Assembly: GCA_019236485.1 (NCBI GenBank)
Contig: JAFAIY010000563.1
Coordinates: 1 to 7,688, forward strand
Origin: Comamonas sp.
GTDB taxonomy: Bacteria > Pseudomonadota > Gammaproteobacteria > Burkholderiales > Burkholderiaceae_C
Direction of reading: 5' to 3'
DNA: 7,688 nucleotides
The notes beneath the pieces are model-generated. The model was not told the DNA's origin, ran no database searches, and saw only the letters and a list, made by a program, of their open reading frames with translations. Below are positions 6,415-7,688 of the stretch, piece after piece. A program made the translations under genes and the position numbers. Numbering within the stretch: position 1 is the first letter of the stretch; each line of letters starts with the position of its first letter.

Positions 6415-7688
6415 ATGCAAACCACTGCCGCCCCCAAGCTCCCTACCAAGCCGGAAATCACGCACCCCTCCCAGCTGCCGGCCGTCGACAAGCTGCTGCT
6501 CGCCGATGCCATGCAGACACTGCGCCACAGCTACGGCCTGGAGGCATGCACCCAGGCCGTGCGTGAGGTGCTGGGCAGGCTGCGCTCGCGCCTGCTGGCG
6601 GGCGAGGCCTTGCACTGCGATGCCGCAGACATGCTGGACGAGGCGCAGCAGCGGCTGGAGCAACGCTTCGCGCCCAGGCTCAGGCCGGTGTTCAATCTCA
6701 GCGGCACGGTCTTGCACACCAATCTGGGCCGGGCGCTGCTGCCGCAGGCGGCCATCGATGCCGTGGTCGAAGCCATGGCCGCACCGGCCAATCTCGAATA
6801 CGACCTCGAAGACGGCGGCCGCGGCGACCGCGACGACCTGGTCGAGTCGCTGATCTGCGAGCTCACCGGCGCCGAGGCCGCGACCATCGTCAACAACAAT
6901 GCGGCCGCCGTGCTGCTGGTGCTGTCCACCATGGCCGCGGGCAGGGAGGTCATAGTCTCGCGCGGCGAGCTGGTGGAAATCGGCGGAGCCTTCCGCATCC
7001 CCGATGTGATGACGCGCGCCGGCGCCAGGCTGGTCGAGGTCGGCACCACTAACCGCACGCATGAGAAAGACTATCTGGGAGCCATTGGCGAACACACGGC
7101 CGCGCTCATGAAAGTGCATTGCAGCAACTACGCCATCACGGGCTTCACCAAATCGGTGAGTGACGCCGAGGTGGCGCGCATCGCGGGCGAGATAGGCCTG
7201 CCCGTGATCGTGGACCTGGGCAGCGGCACGCTGGTAGACATGCGCGCCTGGGGCCTGCCCCATGAGGTGACGGTGCGCGAAACCGTGGCTGCCGGCGCCG
7301 ATATCGTGACCTTCAGCGGCGACAAGCTGCTCGGCGGCCCGCAGGCCGGCATCATCGTGGGCAAGAAGGATTGGATCGCCCAGATCAAGAAGAATCCGCT
7401 CAAGCGCGCGCTGCGGGTCGGCAAGATCACGCTCGCGGCACTGGAGCCCACGCTGCGCCTCTACCTCAACCCCGAGACCCTGGCCCAGCAACTGACCACT
7501 CTGCGCCTGTTCACCCGCCAGCCGGCCGAGATGCAGGCCCAGGCCGAGCAGCTGCAGCCCCTGCTGCAGCAGATACTGGGCACGGGCTTTGTGGTCGAGG
7601 CCGCCGCGATGAGCAGCCAGATAGGCAGCGGCGCCCTGCCCGTGGAGAGCCTGCCCAGCTTCGGCCTCAAAATCCATCCGGCCAGCGG
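6415..7688 (+). CDS. selA: L-seryl-tRNA(Sec) selenium transferase (partial, 3' end outside window)
   Basis: PLP-dependent enzyme that converts Ser-tRNA(Sec) to Sec-tRNA(Sec) using selenophosphate, supplying selenocysteine for the UGA in the upstream alpha-subunit gene. The frame is open from ATG 6415 to the window edge, giving 424 complete codons; E. coli SelA has 463 residues, so about 40-50 are missing. Signatures include SQLPAVDKLL near the N-terminus, FNLSGTVLHTNLGRA (residues 93-107), VNNNAAAVLL (159-168), SRGELVEIGGAFRIPDV, VGTTNRTH, VDLGSGTLVD, and SGDKLLGGPQAG with Lys304 as the PLP Schiff-base lysine (Lys295 in E. coli). An in-frame TGA at 6394-6396 bounds the start upstream and 6415 is the first ATG. 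There is no good Shine-Dalgarno sequence just before it, so translation may be weak. selB, its usual partner, is not visible and may follow. Confidence 0.96.
   Translation, partial: MQTTAAPKLPTKPEITHPSQLPAVDKLLLADAMQTLRHSYGLEACTQAVREVLGRLRSRLLAGEALHCDAADMLDEAQQRLEQRFAPRLRPVFNLSGTVLHTNLGRALLPQAAIDAVVEAMAAPANLEYDLEDGGRGDRDDLVESLICELTGAEAATIVNNNAAAVLLVLSTMAAGREVIVSRGELVEIGGAFRIPDVMTRAGARLVEVGTTNRTHEKDYLGAIGEHTAALMKVHCSNYAITGFTKSVSDAEVARIAGEIGLPVIVDLGSGTLVDMRAWGLPHEVTVRETVAAGADIVTFSGDKLLGGPQAGIIVGKKDWIAQIKKNPLKRALRVGKITLAALEPTLRLYLNPETLAQQLTTLRLFTRQPAEMQAQAEQLQPLLQQILGTGFVVEAAAMSSQIGSGALPVESLPSFGLKIHPAS

Noticed and set aside
6016..7677. A 553-codon open frame on the - strand opposite fdhE and selA.
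   Set aside because: It is an antisense shadow of two conserved + strand genes and shows low-complexity His/Gln/Ala/Gly-rich composition with no domain recognised.
1..7688. CRISPR arrays, tRNA genes (including selC), rRNA or complete insertion sequences.
   Set aside because: I looked for regularly spaced repeats, cloverleaf-like segments and transposase-like proteins and saw none in the window.

Overview
The window is a GC-rich bacterial segment carrying a selenocysteine-containing respiratory formate dehydrogenase locus. Protein-level resemblance, as judged from memory of family sequences, points to a betaproteobacterium of the Comamonadaceae type (Comamonas/Delftia/Acidovorax-like). The genus assignment is an inference that no search has tested. 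All real genes lie on the + strand.

Layout: (1) 1-314 is the 3' end of an AI-2E/PerM-family membrane permease gene that enters from outside the window and is unrelated to the rest. (2) 315-527 is an AT-richer non-coding stretch that should hold the promoter of the formate dehydrogenase operon, though no single promoter could be called with confidence. (3) 528-3593 is the catalytic alpha subunit (fdnG/fdoG type) with a Tat signal, a [4Fe-4S] motif and an in-frame UGA at 1116-1118 read as selenocysteine. A textbook bacterial SECIS hairpin lies immediately 3' of the UGA. (4) 3604-4536 is the iron-sulfur beta subunit and 4536-5162 the cytochrome b gamma subunit, tightly packed behind alpha. (5) 5163-5336 contains a strong rho-independent terminator and a separate 75-bp element bounded by perfect 10-bp inverted repeats. 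(6) 5337-6311 is fdhE, the accessory protein for assembly of this enzyme. (7) 6312-6414 is a short spacer with a terminator-like hairpin. (8) 6415 to the window end is selA, L-seryl-tRNA(Sec) selenium transferase, cut off by the window edge.

How the parts work together: formate is oxidised at the molybdenum-selenocysteine site of the alpha subunit on the periplasmic side. Electrons pass through the beta-subunit [4Fe-4S] clusters to the haems of the membrane gamma subunit and then to quinone. FdhE is needed to obtain active enzyme. SelA makes the selenocysteyl-tRNA that decodes the UGA in the alpha subunit. The locus therefore links a Sec-dependent enzyme to part of its own Sec-synthesis machinery; selB may follow outside the window.

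I did not find a previously undescribed system here. The points most worth a second look are the recoded UGA with its SECIS, the fdhE-selA linkage, a 9-bp tandem repeat in fdhE that adds an extra cysteine to a zinc-finger-like motif, and the 75-bp inverted-repeat element upstream of fdhE.
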